From: Merluccius polli
Taxonomy: Eukaryota > Chordata > Actinopteri > Gadiformes > Merlucciidae
Length of the DNA stretch: 64,000 nucleotides
Direction of reading: 5' to 3'
Assembly (NCBI GenBank): GCA_030340625.1
Contig: JAOPHQ010002560.1
Location: 352,001-416,000 of the forward strand
Below the pieces are notes generated by a model that saw nothing but the letters and a program-made list of their open reading frames with translations, made no database searches and had not been told where the DNA came from. A program made the position numbers and the translations under genes. Shown piece after piece: positions 40,076 to 53,500 of the stretch. Position 1 is the first letter of the stretch; each line of letters starts with the position of its first letter.

Positions 40076-41477
40076 ATGAGCTATCTCACCTTTGGCTTTA
40101 CTTGGACAGGGAATGCTAATTGCCCCCTACCCGAGTGTGTCATCTGCAGGGAGAAGTTGGCCAATGCAAACATGGTACCAAGTAAACTGAAGAGGCACTT
40201 AGAAACTAAGCATCCCCACCTCAAAGACAGAGACTTCTTCAAACGGTCAAGAGATCAAAATCAGCAACAGCAAGAGCGCATGATGGACTGTGTCAAAGTA
40301 TTTGATACAGCGCAGGAGGCTAGTTACTTAGTAGCAGAGCTTATTGCAAAGCAGAAAAAACCACACACTATAGCTGAGACACTCATCCTACTGGTGTGTC
40401 ACAAAATTGTAAGTGTGATTCTTAGTGATGAGGCCGCAAAAAAAATATCAAAAGTCCCTGCATCAGATCATACAATTAAAAGGAGAAAAGATGACATCAA
40501 GGAAAGTCTGACGGAGAAGTTGGAAGCGAGTTGCAAGTTCTCTTTGTAAATTGATGAATCCACGGACATCAGCTACTGGCTAACGTAAGATACATCGATG
40601 GGGAATGTATTAAGGAGAGATTTTTTGTAAGGAACTAGAAAGTCATACTACAGGAGAGGAGATTTTTAAGGTGGCAGATAACTACTTGAGGGAGAAAAAT
40701 CTTTCTTGGGATATGTGTTCCAGTGTGTGCACAGACGGCGCGGCAGCGATGATGGGCAAAGTGAGAGGATTTGTAGCTAAAGTGAAAGCAGAACACCCTA
40801 ATATTAAAATAAACTACTGCATTCTACATCGTGAAGCTCTAGTTGCCAAAACCTTGCCTCCTGAGTTGGCAGAAGTGTTAGACCAGGCTGTGAAGATGGT
40901 CAATTATATTAAATCGCGGCCTTTGAAATCTCGCCTCTTCTCCATTCTATGCACTGAAATGGGAGCTGACCACCAATGTGCGTTGGCTGTCACAGGGAAA
41001 AATCCTCTCTCGTCTTTATGAGCTCCGAGAAGAGCTCTTGGCATTTTCGAGGGAATGAGGCACGATGTGCCACACAAGGAAAAGCTAGCCAGTGAGATGT
41101 GGTGCGCCAAGCTGGCTTATCTTGTTGTCATATTCGCCCATCTCAATGAGTTACACACAAAGATTCAGGGCAGAAATTAAAACATTCTCACCACCACTGA
41201 CAAGAAACGTGGGTTCATGGCAAAACTGAGCCTTTGGCAAGAGGCTTTGGATGAGGGCTCGTCGGAGATGTTTCCTTTGGCATCAGCTGAGCTACAGACA
41301 AGACGAGCACGCACAGTTATCGCCACACACCTGCAATCCTTACAGGAGAGATTTGAGCGCTACTTTCCTGTGACCGATGTCAAAGATCACGACTGGATCC
41401 ATGACCCATTCAATCCACTGTCTTCCACACAGAAGCTCACAATGAGAGAGAAGGAGGAGTGTGCAGTCGCTACATAA
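40076..41477 (+). pseudogene. hAT transposase (ZBED5/SCAND3-like), broken
   Basis: The N-terminal frame 40076-40549 has a BED-type zinc finger (CPLPECVICREKLANANM, SKLKRHLETKHPHL) and ETLILLVCHKIVSVIL, and ends in a stop before IDESTDIS (first catalytic Asp region). A second frame, 40671-41021, has SVCTDGAAAMMGKVRGFVAK (second Asp) and NYCILHREALVAKTLPPEL with the CxxH motif. A third, 41217-41477, continues FMAKLSLWQEAL. The C-terminal dimerisation domain is missing where BEL copy 3 begins. Plus orientation. Confidence 0.85.
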
Positions 41478-41933
41478 GTAAAAACCTGATCTCACCTGGA
41501 CAATTGGAGGATTTGGAAACACGGACCGCAGCGCTGCAAATATCACCTGTCTGTCTACCCGGTCACGGCCCATCATTCATCATCCCGTAAGGTAGGAAAA
41601 GTTCCTGTCAAGGACACACAAGCCTGGAGGCCCCGGTCAGTAGCCTACAATTAAATCTGTGGATGTTTGGATTGTTGGTCGGAAACGCTGTTGCTCTGTG
41701 TATTGCGGCAGTGGGCTGCTATGAACGTGGTGTCCTGCATTCAAGTTCATTCATGATTGTGTTGATTTTCTATGAACACACGCAAAGTGATGGGGGAAAA
41801 AGACGTTGTTCGGCTGATGATGTAATACGAGTGTGTTGTTCTGATAAACGCAGTGCACATGTGCAGCCTTCAACACAGCGCAACATCATCCTTTTGAAAT
41901 AACTTCTTAAATAATAAATCACATCTGTTGAAA

Positions 41934-42352
41934 ATGAGTGATACTCACCATGTTACTGCTGAAAATGAGTCCACAGAAATGCAATGTGATGTGGAAAAAA
42001 GATCAAGAAAGCCTACTTTAAAAGGAATCGCAATGATGATTGAGAGGCTTCAAAAGGAAAGGAGTGTCAAGTTTAAACAGTCAAGCAAACTAAAGGCACA
42101 AATCACCCCTCTCTTGGCTTCCAAGGAAAATGCCTCTGTTGTTCAGCAAAATATAAAAAGGTTCAAAACATTGTGTCAAAACGCCAATGAACACCACAAC
42201 ACACTGCTCACTCAGTGTCATCTCCCTGAGGAGGAGAGGCAAAGACAGGGAGTATGGTTTCATGTAAAGAGGTCTGGCAATGATGAGTTCATCGAAGAGA
42301 TATCAAAATGGTTGAAGGAAAATGGAATTTGTTCTGATGATTGTGATGTTGC

Positions 42353-42384
<32 letters not shown>

Positions 42385-44207
42385 ATGTAAATGCAAAGGG
42401 TGATGAAAATGCTGCTGATGATGATGAAAGTGCTGTTGAAAAGGCAAAATCTGTGTGTTATGATGACATCAATCCTGGTGACAGTGTGTCTAACGTGTCA
42501 AGCAAACGGTCAAGCAGAAAAGGTCACTCTGGGTCATGTGTTTGTAGAGCTTCATCTGCACGCTTAAAGGCAAAGGCAGAGAAGGCAGCTTTAATGGAGA
42601 AGGTTGCCGCTCTGCAAAGGAGACATGATTTAGAGGAACAAGAGGAAAAACTCAGACAGGAAAAAATCAAACTGAAGAAAAAAAAGGAGCAACTGGAGCT
42701 TGATGAACAAATAGCCATGGCTGCTGCAAGACATTCTGTGTTGGAAGGCAGCGGCGTTGGAGGAAGAGCTGGCTCCGATGGCATGAATTCTTATGTGAGC
42801 AAAGAACTTAAAGTCCAAAAACTTCAATTCAACCCAAAAGTAAACAAATTTGTACCGAAAGGAAACACCACAACATTGGATCAAGGCTCAACGGCGCCAT
42901 CTGTTTCCTCAATGCGTGATGTGTGACCTAAAGTTAACACACAGACACGCCTAAAAGACCAAGTACAATATCATGGGACATCACTAACAAGGGGCATCAC
43001 TCTCAGGCCACAGTTGCAACCAAACACTGGAACAACTGCTCTTCAGCATCAGTCTGGAAACATTTACACAGCTTCTACAGCTGCATCTCTCAGGCCGGTA
43101 GCTACGCAGGGTCAACATATGCACAGGCATCAGTCTGCACAGAACACATAAATACAAAATACAGTGGACCAGGATGCCATTTGTGGAATCATGCAGAGGC
43201 AAAATGAAATCACCTACATGCTTGTGCAACAGCAGATGTCAGCTACTTTGCCACAGAGAGACATAACCATCTTTGCTGGAGACCCACTGCAGTTTGTTTC
43301 CTTCATGAGAACTTTTGAGCACTGCATCGAAGAGAGAACTAGCAGTTACCAAGACTGCTTGTATTTCTTGGAACAATACACCAGGGGGCAGCCCCGTGAG
43401 CTGGTGCAAAGCTGCCTACATATGATACCACAACAAGGATATCAAACAGCCAAATACAGGATAGCGACAGCATATATGGACAAAGCATTTGGATGGCCTG
43501 TCATTAAAGCAGAGGATGTTCAGGCACTGCAGGAATTTGCGCTGTTCCTAAGAGGTTGCTGCAACGCTATGACAGAGATACAGTACATGGAGGAGTTGAA
43601 CATCCCATCTCACATGAGGCATGTCATTATGAAGTTGCCATATAAGCTGCGGGAAAGATGGAGGTCCACCGCTTGTGATATACAAGAGCGACGAGGTTAC
43701 AGGGCCACATTTCTGGATATCGTGTGCTTTCTGGAGAACCAAGTCAAAGTCTTGTCTCATCCACTTTTTGGTGATATCTCAGATGCACGACCAAATACCC
43801 TAAAAGCTGTAAATACAATCAAATCGCTGCCCAGGAGCAACAGCAAGGGAAGCAGTTTTGCAGCGACCATTGCAGCAACCAACCATACCGTAACAACCGA
43901 GCCCACAGCATACCAGATTCCAAAGCAGCCCATGGCAGCCAAGGAATTGTCCTCAGAATCCTGTCTTTATTGTCAAGAGTTACATCCATTGTTCAAGTGT
44001 TCGAGACTGAGTAAAGTTTCTCAAAGGGAGAAGATCGAATTCTTGAGAGGAAAAGGAGTGTGCTTTGGATGCTTGCAGGCCGGCCACATGACTAAGGAAT
44101 GCAGAAATCGTCTGACCTGTGAGGAATGCAATCTGAAACACCCAACCATATTGCATATCCACAACAAAGACAAGGTGAACAAATCACAAGAAACATCAAT
44201 GCAATAG
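41934..44207 (+). pseudogene. BEL/Pao copy 3 Gag
   Basis: The ATG at 41934 gives MSDTHHVTAENESTEMQCDV and an open frame to a TGA at 42924. It holds a Lys/Glu-rich coiled-coil region, an Ala run (DVAAAAAAAADDDD) and a second helical segment (EEKLRQEKIKLKKKKEQLEL). The same frame continues through a TAA at 43149 into the DUF1759-type domain (DPLQFVSFMRTFEHCIEERT) and the Cys/His knuckles (CLYCQELHPLFKC, VCFGCLQAGHMTKEC, LTCEECNLKH). It ends in a frameshift near 44205. Two nonsense codons, otherwise well preserved. Confidence 0.85.
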
Positions 44208-44208
44208 C

Positions 44209-45203
44209 AGTGCACTTGTCTCTGTTAAAGCATGTGGTTGCACTGGGGCCGGAGACCACAACTGTACCCTCTCCATCGTTCCAGTGCAGCTGAAATCTAA
44301 GAAGGGAGGTAAGGTGCTGCAAACTTATGCCTTCTTGGACCCTGGCAGTACCGCAACCTTTTGCACCAGCAGGTTCCTGAAGAAGCTGAACTTGCAGGGC
44401 AAAAGGACCAACATCTTGCTGCGCACGATGGGCCAAGAAAAGGTTGTCGAAAGTCAAGTCATCACAGGACTGGAGGTATCCAAACTGGATGAAAACCAGT
44501 TTGTGGAGCTCCCAGAAACCTATACACAGGAAACGATCCCTGTGTCAAAGGGCAACATCCCCACTCAGCAAGACATCGAAAAGTGGAAATATCTGAACGA
44601 TATCCGGATCCCAGAATTGGATGCTGAAGTGGAAATCTTGATTGGGACTAATGCGCCAAAACTTATGGAGCCTTGGGAAGTGATCAACAGCGAGGGCGAT
44701 GGACCTTATGCCGTGAGGACCCTATTGGGGTGGGTCGTCAACGGTCCTTTGAGAGGCAACAGCGGTTGTTGTCAGAGAAGCTGCTCAACCGTTTATGCCA
44801 ACAGGATATCCATCGTCAGGCTTGAGGAGCTGTTGGTCTCTCAGTACAACCAAGACTTCAACGAGAAGTCACTGGAGGAGAAGCAGGAGATGTCACGGGA
44901 AGATCTGAGGTTCATGAAGATATTGGAGAAGTCCACATGCATTCAGGATGGTCATTACTGCATGGACTTGCCCTTTAAAGTGGATGACATCACCATGCCC
45001 AACAACCGTTGCATAGTCGAACAGCGAATTCAAGGTCTCAAAAGGAGGTTTGAAAAGAATAAGACCTACCAGGAGGAATATACAAGATTTCTTACTGACA
45101 TGATCAACAGTGGATATGCAGAGGTGGTGCCTCAAAACCAGCTGGATGGTAAAGATGGCAGTGTGTGATATCTCCCTCATCACGGGGTGTACCAATAAAA
45201 TAC

Positions 45204-45249
<46 letters not shown>

Positions 45250-48120
45250 CACCCAAAGAAGAAAACCCTGAGAGTCGTTTTTGACTGTGGAGCAGGGTTT
45301 AAAGGAACCTCTTTGGACTGTCAATTGTTGCAAGGTCCTGACCTCACTAACTCCCTCTTTGGTGTCTTAACAAGATTTCGACAGGAAAACGTTGCACTGA
45401 TGACTGACATCCAGGCTATGTTCCACCAAGTAAAGGTGTCTGAAAGGCGCGTGGATTTCCTTCGATTTCTGTGGTGGCCTAAAGGAGACACATCACAGAG
45501 TCCAGTGGAGCACAGAATGAGGGTTCACATCTTTGGGGCAGTGTCCTCACCGAGCTGCGCCAACTATGCACTGAGGAGGACTGCAGTGGATAATAAGGAT
45601 GATTTCCAGGTGAAGGTGACCGACACCATCAACAACAACTTTTATGTGGACGACTGTCTGAAATCCTTGGCCACAGTGGAAGAAGCAATGCAGCTGGTTG
45701 TGGATCTCACTGACGTGCTCAAAGGGGGGATTTCAGCTGTTAAAATGGACGAGCAACAGTCGAGCTGTATTGTCATCTATCCCTGAGTCAAAGCGATCAA
45801 AAACAACCATGCAGCTGTGTTTGGAACAAGACAATCTGCCTGTGGAGATGGCGCTTGGATTGAGTTGGTGTGCTGAAAGAGACACTTTCACATTCAAACC
45901 TGCAGTTGAAGGGCGACCACATACCAGACGTGGAATTCTTTCAGTTGTCAGTTCCATCTACGACCCTTTAGGATTTCTGTCGCCTTTCACCTTGTTGCCA
46001 AAACTGTTGTTGCAAGAAATGTGCCGAAAAAACATGTCCTGGGATGACCCTGTTCCCCAGGAATTTTCACATCGATGGACAGGATGGCTGCAGGATCTGG
46101 GAAAGGTAATGGAACTAAAGGTGGATCGCTGCATCAAGCCAAAGGGTTTTAGAGGACCCATACATGCACAGCTGCATCATTTTGCAGATGCCAGCGACTA
46201 TGGGTATGGCACAGTGTCCTATCTTAGGCTGGAGAACCAGGATAGAGTACATCTTGCATTCATGTTGGGCAAGGCCAGAGTCGCACCATTAAAACAGACA
46301 ACAATCCCTCGCTTGGAACTTACCGCTGCTGTGCTGTCTGTCAAAGTCGACAAGATGCTGAGGAAGGAGCTGTCACTTAATTTGGAGGACTCATGCTTCT
46401 GGACTGACAGTCAGACAGTGCACCAAACGATTTCATACCTTCGTGGCAAACAGAGTGGCTTCTATAAGGGAAGCAACCCATGTCGTTCAGTGGCGGTAGA
46501 TTAGTTCTAAGGATAATCCCACTGACAAAGCTTCCAGAGGTCTGACTGCAGATAACTTCCTAGCATGTAAAAGGTGGATTGAGGGCCCTGAATTTCTGCA
46601 AAAGTCGGAGGTTGATTGGCCAAGAACTTGTGATCTGCAGCCCATTTCCTCAGGGGATCCAGAGGTCAAAAGGGGTGTAATGATGAATGTCATCAACATA
46701 CACTCCGAAGATGTAACAACAAAGCTCATGAATTTATTTTCAGAGTGGAATAAACTCAGGACCTCTGTCGCTTGGTTTCTTCGGCTCAAAACTGTTCTTC
46801 TGGAGCTAAGGAGAAAGAGGAAGGAAGTGGTTGCTGCTTTAACTGTTGCCGGCTCGTCTGTGCAACCACAAAAGGTAGAGGAGGAGATGAGAAAGGCTCG
46901 AGCTGGAGTTGGTAATCAATTACTATCTGTAAGTGACCTCACCAGAGCAGAATCTGCCATTATCCGCTTCAGCCAGCAAGCAACCTTCAAGGAGGAAATC
47001 TCTGTGTTGAAAGGTGGAGCATCTGGTGTAAAGAAAACCAGTGATATCTACAGATTGGATCCTGTGTTGAAGGATGACTTGCTGAGAGTGGGTGGAAGAC
47101 TCAGTCGGGCAGCCTTACCTGAGGAGCTCAAGCATCCTGTAATACTCTCTAAGAGTCAACATGTGTCTAACCTCATTCTGCGATCCATTCACCAGAAGCT
47201 GGGACACACTGGGAGGAATCATATGCTCTCAACCTTGAGACGGAGATACTGGATCACAAATGCTAACTCTGCTTGTGGAAGGATATTATCGGACTGTGTG
47301 GTATGTCGACGGTATCGAGGACAGCCAAGTGAACAGAAAATGGCCGACATGCCAAAGCAAAGAGTGGACTATTTCGGGACGGTTGAGGTCAAGAGAGGCC
47401 GTGTTACGGTCAAAAGATATGGAGTCATTTTTACCTGTATGGCTAGCAGAGCTGTGCATTTGGAGATCGCCTACTCTCTGACTACAGATTCCTGCATTAA
47501 CGCCATGAGAAGGTTTGTGTGTCGCAGAGGTCAAGTGTGCAGTTTGAGGTCAGACAACGGCACAAACTTAATTGGAACTGAGCGAGAGTTAAGAGAGGCC
47601 TTAGCTGCTATAGATCACAGCAAGATTCACAGTGCTCTGTTGCAAAAAGGCATCAATTGGACTTTCAACCCCCCTGCTGCATCGCATCATGGCGGCGTAT
47701 GGGAGTGGCTCATCAGAATGGTCAGAAAGGTCTTGTGTTCTGTCCTAATCTTTGGATGATGAAGGCCTTCATACCATTCTGTGTGAGGTGGAGGCCATTC
47801 TAAATGACCGCCCCATAACCAAAGTTTCAGACGAGGTCAACGACTTGGAAGCTCATACTCCCAATCACATCCTTTTGCTTAAAGGGAAACCAATTCTTGC
47901 CCCGGGACTCTTTCAAGAAAACGATCTTTACATCAGGAGACGATGGAGACAGGTTCAGTACCTGTCGGATCTGTTCTGGAAGAGGTGGACAAGGGAGTAC
48001 TTACCGTTACTTCAGGAACGGCAAAAGTGGACAAAGCCTCGGAGAAGTCTTGTGATAGGTGACGTTGTCATCATACTGGATCACACCGCACCTCGTGGAG
48101 CATGGATCCTGGGAGGGTGA
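44209..48120 (+). pseudogene. BEL/Pao copy 3 Pol
   Basis: Open pieces in several frames. The protease-like site (TYAFLDPGSTATFC) and linker are at 44284-45168, closed by a TGA where copy 1 has a Tyr codon between Phe and Ile. RT resumes after a (TTAC)n insertion (RVVFDCGAGFKGTSLD; YVDD in NNFYVDDCLKSL near 45640), with a frameshift in a G run at 45727. RNase H follows (HHFADASDYGYGTVSYLR, CFWTDSQTV), then integrase at 46680-47759 (GHTGRNHMLSTLRRRYWITN, VDYFGTVEV, RSDNGTNLIGTERE). In integrase, about 14 residues present in copy 1 before VDYFG are deleted. A final frame runs 47752-48120. Confidence 0.88.
45200..45253. repeat. (TTAC)n insertion with AATAAA in RT
   Basis: About twelve TTAC units are preceded by ATAAAATACAC and flanked by TACCA on both sides. 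They interrupt RT between HHGVY and the conserved Pro-Lys segment. This looks like the bare 3' tail of a LINE inserted by target-primed reverse transcription. Confidence 0.7.
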
Positions 48121-48383
48121 CGAAGACTTATCCGGACGAAAAGGGACTTGTACGTTCAGTACAGTTGAAGACAAAGACAGGGCACTTGGAGCGGCCCATA
48201 TCCAAGCTGTTTCTGCTACAGGAAGCAGTATAAAGTTCTGGCAGTAAAGGTCATGACCCAACGTTGAGTCTTGCATGGGTGCGCCAGACTCAGAAGAAGG
48301 AAGAAAGAAAACAGAGGAAGATCGGACTCTTTATGGCTCCTCTTCTGTGTAATTGTTCATACTGTCTCAATTAGGGGCCGGTG

Positions 48384-48765
48384 TGTAGGAGCCATTATGT
48401 CTGTTTATTTTCAGTCTGTTTATTTACTTTTTAAGTTGGTCACTGGGTGGCAGTATAGGTTAGGGTGGTAGGTTGGGTCCACATCAGCACAGGTGTATCA
48501 TTTAATCTATTTATACTCAGGTGTTGAGGGCGGCCCCTTACGTATGGGTGACGGGGAGATTGCATGGTTTTTACCGCTGCTCGGCTGCTCCACATTTGTC
48601 ATGTTAAACCTCCACCAGAACAAGAATAAATGGGAACCTCACCTGACAGTGAATGCCGCCTGGACATCATTCATTCATACATGAGTTTAGAGTAAGCGCG
48701 TCAAAAACAGGTCTCCTCCCGCACCCAGCCGAGTGACTAATTGTTTTGCCAGGATAGTCGCTACA
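48384..48765 (+). repeat. BEL/Pao copy 3 3' LTR
   Basis: It begins TGTAGGAGCCATTATGTC after the purine tract ATTAGGGGCCGG, which it shares with copy 1, and ends GATAGTCGCTACA. An AATAAA lies near 48626. It is 382 bp. Confidence 0.8.
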
Positions 48766-48769
48766 GTTG

Positions 48770-49383
48770 AGGATACATGAAGTAGGCCTATACCATTCCT
48801 AGGCTACGTTTATATAATAATTATAATATTTATTAGAATATGCATCATTTATACGTATTTAGTTTAGCTATTTCAGTTCACACTTAGCGCATCCCTCTCC
48901 ATTAACTCCCTTATAGTTTGGCCTTTGGAGATACACCCCTGAGGGAAGGAAGATTACTTTGCAGACATTGATGGAACTGACTGCTTCATTTGGACTACCG
49001 GTTTCTGTCTCATAATTTTTTGGCTTTTAATGCCTCATTTTTTGGCTACTGTTTTTAAAATGCCTTGGTGGCCTGGCTATTTTAGTAAATATTTTTAAGG
49101 GTTCGGTTAGAAACCCTGTGAAAAGACTGTTGTTTTCATTAACAGAGTAATGTTTTGTGCTATGTTTAGTTGAACATATTGTATTTTGTGTGTACCTGGA
49201 CTATGTTTAGTTGCACATATTCTTAACACTGATGCTGATATTGTGTGTGTGTACCCTGTGAAAAGACTATTTTGTTGTGTTATTAACAAAGTAATGTTTT
49301 CTTTTCTGTTTTCTGTTATGTTTAGTTGCACATATTTTAACACTGATGCTGATTCCATGTTGTGCAAGTTCTTGCTACAGTCC
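48770..49383. other. hAT interior without coding
   Basis: It contains two imperfect direct copies of ATGTTTAGTTGCACATATT with ACTGATGCTGAT (near 49204 and 49318) and a related third near 49160. No protein signal. Confidence 0.5.
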
Positions 49384-49608
49384 ACTTAAATTAGGGCCCG
49401 GACTCGATTAAAAAAATTAATCTAATTAATTAGAGGCTTTGTAATTAATTAATCGAAATGAATCGCATTTTTAATCGCATATAAATATTTGACCTGAGAT
49501 CAGTGAGAAGTAATTTTTTTCACATGGATTTTTAGTATACCATTGAATAATGACTGAATACATAAGCTTAAGCAACACAAATATTGTTTATTTTTGTCCA
49601 ACAGACCA

Positions 49609-50474
49609 GGGCCCATATTCGTTAAGTTCGTCGTACGACCATCAGACAGTTTTCACACCGTTTCCCGAAAGCATCGTTGCGTAACGACCGTCGTTAAGAC
49701 GCTCGTAGCTAACGAGAGCTCCAGGGGTACTCGTAGCGCACTACGAGCGTCGTTAACACATCCAATACCACTGAGTGTCCAGCTGGTGACGCTAAAGTTA
49801 CGATAGGCTATATAGTTAGGTCTATGTTATACCATGGTCTGGGTGAATACTCGATTCTGATTGGTTGAAGATAATCTTATCTTTGATGTACACCTAGGAA
49901 AGACGTTGACTATGGCTAGATATAAAGTATTATTAATTGATTAAATATTAACAGAAATGAATGGACGACGCGGAGGCGTGAACCGCGGAGGACGGTTCTG
50001 TTAATGGACACCTCGAAGGGCATTATCCCGTTTATACAATGGTCACTTACGAAAGAAAGAAATATTTAATCAATTAATAATACTTGAATGTGTTTTAGAG
50101 TTAAAATCGTGAGGTGTTTTTTTTTTTTTTTTACAAGTCGAGCGGACTATTTAATATCTTCCGTATGCAGGCGTTGCCAAGCAACGTGGCCATAGCGTCT
50201 TCATAGCGTCAACGTCTTTCGTAGGTGTACTTTTCAACCTACACCCTCCAGCCAATCAGAATCGAGTATTCACCCAGACCATGGTATAATATGTATTTCA
50301 GCACCGTGTCAGTGGACAGGTACAAGGCTACGATCGATCGTTAGATCTGTGCACGCGCGTTCATGTTAAGAGGAGTTTCGTGAAACGCACGGAAAAAAAT
50401 AACGATCGTTCGAAAGATGATTCGTAAGATGGCTCGTAAGATGGATCGTACATCGTTATCGGGAAACTGGGCCC
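49609..50474. mobile_element. Harbinger-like MITE
   Basis: The ends are GGGCCCATATTCGTTAAG and, inverted, GGGCCCAGTTTCCCGATAAC. Both arms are rich in TACGA/CGTACGA and AACGA motifs in inverted arrangement. The target duplication is not clear. It is interrupted by the MITE at 49828-50288. Confidence 0.55.
49828..50288. mobile_element. TA-flanked MITE with 35-bp perfect inverted repeats
   Basis: The inverted ends start TACCATGGTCTGGGTGAATA and are identical over about 35 bp (49830-49864 and 50252-50286). They are flanked by TA on both sides. A second internal inverted pair (AGTATTATTAATTGATTAAA near 49926, inverted near 50075) could fold into a large hairpin. The TA duplication suggests a Tc1/mariner-type mobilising transposase. 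Confidence 0.8.
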
Positions 50475-50560
50475 AGTGCAATTTTTGCCATTAAGTGTAG
50501 CAATAGCATATTTAGAAATATAGTACATTTCAGAAATTCAGGTAGCCTATAGGTAGGTAG

Positions 50561-53500
50561 TTTAGTTTAGTTTAGTTCCTCCCGTTCCTATTTGGAACAT
50601 TGGGCGACGAGTCCTCTCCATTTATTCCGGTCTCTGGCGACCCTTCTTGCTCCGTGCCAGCTGACACCCATCTCGCTTAGGTCTTCCTTCGCTGTCTGTC
50701 TCCATGTCTTTTTTGGCCTCCCTCTCTTCCTCTTTCCACCTTCTGGCATCCAGTCCATTGCCACACTTGCCGGTCTTCCTCTTGGCAGTCGGAGTACGTG
50801 TCCAGCCATTCTCCTTCTCCTTCCATCGATGATAACAGACAGTGGTGCTACCCCTGCCCTTCTCATCACCTCCTCATTGGTGATGTGGTCTCTCCATGAG
50901 ATCCTCAGGATGGATCTGAGGCATCTTCGGTGGAAGACGTCCAACTTGTTGGTCGTGTTGGCTGTCTTCGTCCACGTCTCACCGGCGTAGGTCGCTGTTG
51001 GGATGACCACTGACATATAGAGGCGTAGCTTGGTGGCCGTAGAGATGGTTTTAGACGACCAAATGTTGCGGAGACGCTGAAACACTCCTGCAGCTTTGCC
51101 AACTCGGTTGTTGACGTCTTTCTCCACGTCTCCTGTGTTCGAGATGTTACTTCCAAGGTACGTGAAGTTGTCAACATACTCTATGTCATGTATGCCTATA
51201 GTGAGTGGTGGAAGGTGTTGGTATTGTCCAATGATCATGGCCTTTGTCTTTTCTTGGCTTATCCGTAAACCGACCTTATCTCCGTGCTCATGGAGTCTGT
51301 TGGTCAACTCTTGGAGTGCAGGCCGGGTATGACTTAACAGAGCCAAGTCGTCCGCAAAGTCCAGATCGGCTAGTCTGCCCCCTCCCCACTTGATACCGAA
51401 GTTTTTCCCGGTGACGGACTTCCTCATCACAAAGTCAATTGTAATAATGAAGAGCAGTGGTGACAGAATGCAACCCTGTCTTACACCGGTCACGATGTCA
51501 AAGTCATCGGTTGTACCGTTGTTGGTTTTGACTCTGCAGGTGGAGTTGTGGTACAGGGACCTGAAGATGTTCACGTACTTGGGTGGTACACCATACAGCT
51601 GGACGATCTGCCACAGTGATTCCCGGTGGATGCTGTCGAAAGCTTTTTTTAAATCGATGTAGTTGATCATGAGGGGTGTCTGAAGCTCTTGGCACTGCTC
51701 AATGATGTTGCGAAGAGTGAAGATCTGTTCGGAGCAGGACCTTCCCTTCCTGAAGCCAGCTTGCTCTTCCCTTAGGATGTTGTCCACCTCCTCTTTAAGG
51801 CGTTGGAGCAATACACTGCAGAATACCTTGCTAGGGATAGACAGCAGTGTGATGCCCCGCCAGTTGTTGCAGTCCGCGAGGTTTCCCTTCTTGGGCAGTG
51901 TCACAATGACCCCACGTCTCCAGTCGGCTGGAACTTCTTCAGCGTGCCAAATCATGTTGAACAGGCTAGTGAGGCTCTCCACAACAACGTCCTGGCCGTG
52001 CTTCAACAACTCGGCGGCTACCTCATCGAGTCCCGGTGCCTTGTTGTTTTTGAGGCTCTTGATTGCTCGGACAACCTCAGTCCCGGATATCCCTCCTGAA
52101 GTAACGTTCAGAGTTGGAGCCGGTGTTTCGTGATCGAAATTGAAGAGCATGGAAGGTATTGGCTGATTGAGAACCTCCTTGAAGTGCTCCACCCACCTTG
52201 CCTCCTGCTCTTCGTCGGTCAGGAGCGCCCTGCCATCCTTGCTCCTGGTTGGCACACCGGAGCTGCTCCTGGAGCTGGTTAGCTCCCGTACGATCCTGTA
52301 CAGCGTTTTTGTGTTGTTCTTCTCCGCTGCCTCCTGTGCCTCTCTTGCTTTCTCCTCTAACCACCGTCTTTTATCATTTCTGCAGCTCTTCTTCACTTCC
52401 CTGTCCAGACGCCTGTACTCCTCATCTTCCATCCTCCAACTCCGGAGTCTCCTCTTCTGTTCTCTTTTTATTTTGGCCACCTTTCGTTCATCGATCAACT
52501 TCCATGTGTGGTCTGTTATCCACCTTTCTTTGTTGGTACCCCTCCTTCTGCCTAAAACTGCCTCTGCAGTCTCAGTGATGGTACGTGAGAACAGACTCCA
52601 CTGCTCCTCAATGGTTGAAGGATGTTGTGGTACCGCAAGCTTCTTACTCAACTCCTCACGGAAGCTTTCTGATACGTTGTTATTCTTCAGCTTGTCCACC
52701 GCGTAAGGTCTCTTGGGCTGCACCTTTTCCACCTTCTTTAGCTTCAGCCTGATTTTACCCACCACAAGGAAGTGATCTGATCCTACATCTGCACCTCTAT
52801 AGGAGCGAACGTCTAGCAATGATGAGCGCCACCTTGTGTTGATGCAGATGTAGTCCAGCTCGTTCCGGGTCCCACCACCAGGTGAAACCCAGGTCATCTT
52901 GTGGATCCGCTTGTGCCCAAAAAAGGTGTTTCCGATGCTGAAACCGTTGGTGCTGGTTAGCATCAACAGTCTCTCTCCGTTGTCATTTGTGGAGCTTGCA
53001 GACCCGTGTGGTCCCACTGTGGTGTTAAGGCCCCTTCTGTCATCATCCAGTTTTGCATTGAAGTCTCCAATCAGCATCTTGATGTCATAGCTGGGGATCT
53101 CTTCAAGCACGGTTTGGAGCTGATTGTAGAAGGCGTCCTTATCTTCTTCTGAGGCAACATCGGTTGGGGCATAAACTTGCACGATGGTTGCTTTGGCATG
53201 TCTGGTGTAAAGCCTCGCTGTGATGATGCGTTCGTTCACCGGCTTCCATCCAACCAACGCTTTTGCTGCGTAGCTGGAGAGGATGATGCCGACTCCATGG
53301 GTATGATGGTCTTGCTTCCCAGAGTAAAGAACGGTTGCTCCATCCACCATGAGGCGCCCCTGCCCTGTCCACCTCATTTCGCTAATGCCTAAGATGTCCA
53401 GGCGATAGTCTTTCATACTCTTCAGCATCTGGTCCATGCGACCACACTGAAATAGTGTGCGTACGTTCCAGGCGCCTACTCTGGTGTTGGCTTTGGTGTT

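Larger units (their letters stand above)
41478..48765 (+). mobile_element. BEL/Pao retrotransposon copy 3, lacking a recognisable 5' LTR
   Basis: Gag starts at 41934 and Pol remnants run to 48120. The 3' LTR is 48384-48765, with TGTAG...CTACA ends. The leader region 41478-41933 shows no match to the 3' LTR, so the 5' LTR is deleted or displaced. It is nested in the hAT at 39575-54527, downstream of its transposase fragment. It is antisense to ppara. A different lineage from copies 1 and 2 by LTR sequence. Confidence 0.85.

Noticed and set aside
51702..52706. Plus-strand frames opposite the RTE ORF
   Set aside because: Shadows of the intact 993-residue minus-strand frame.
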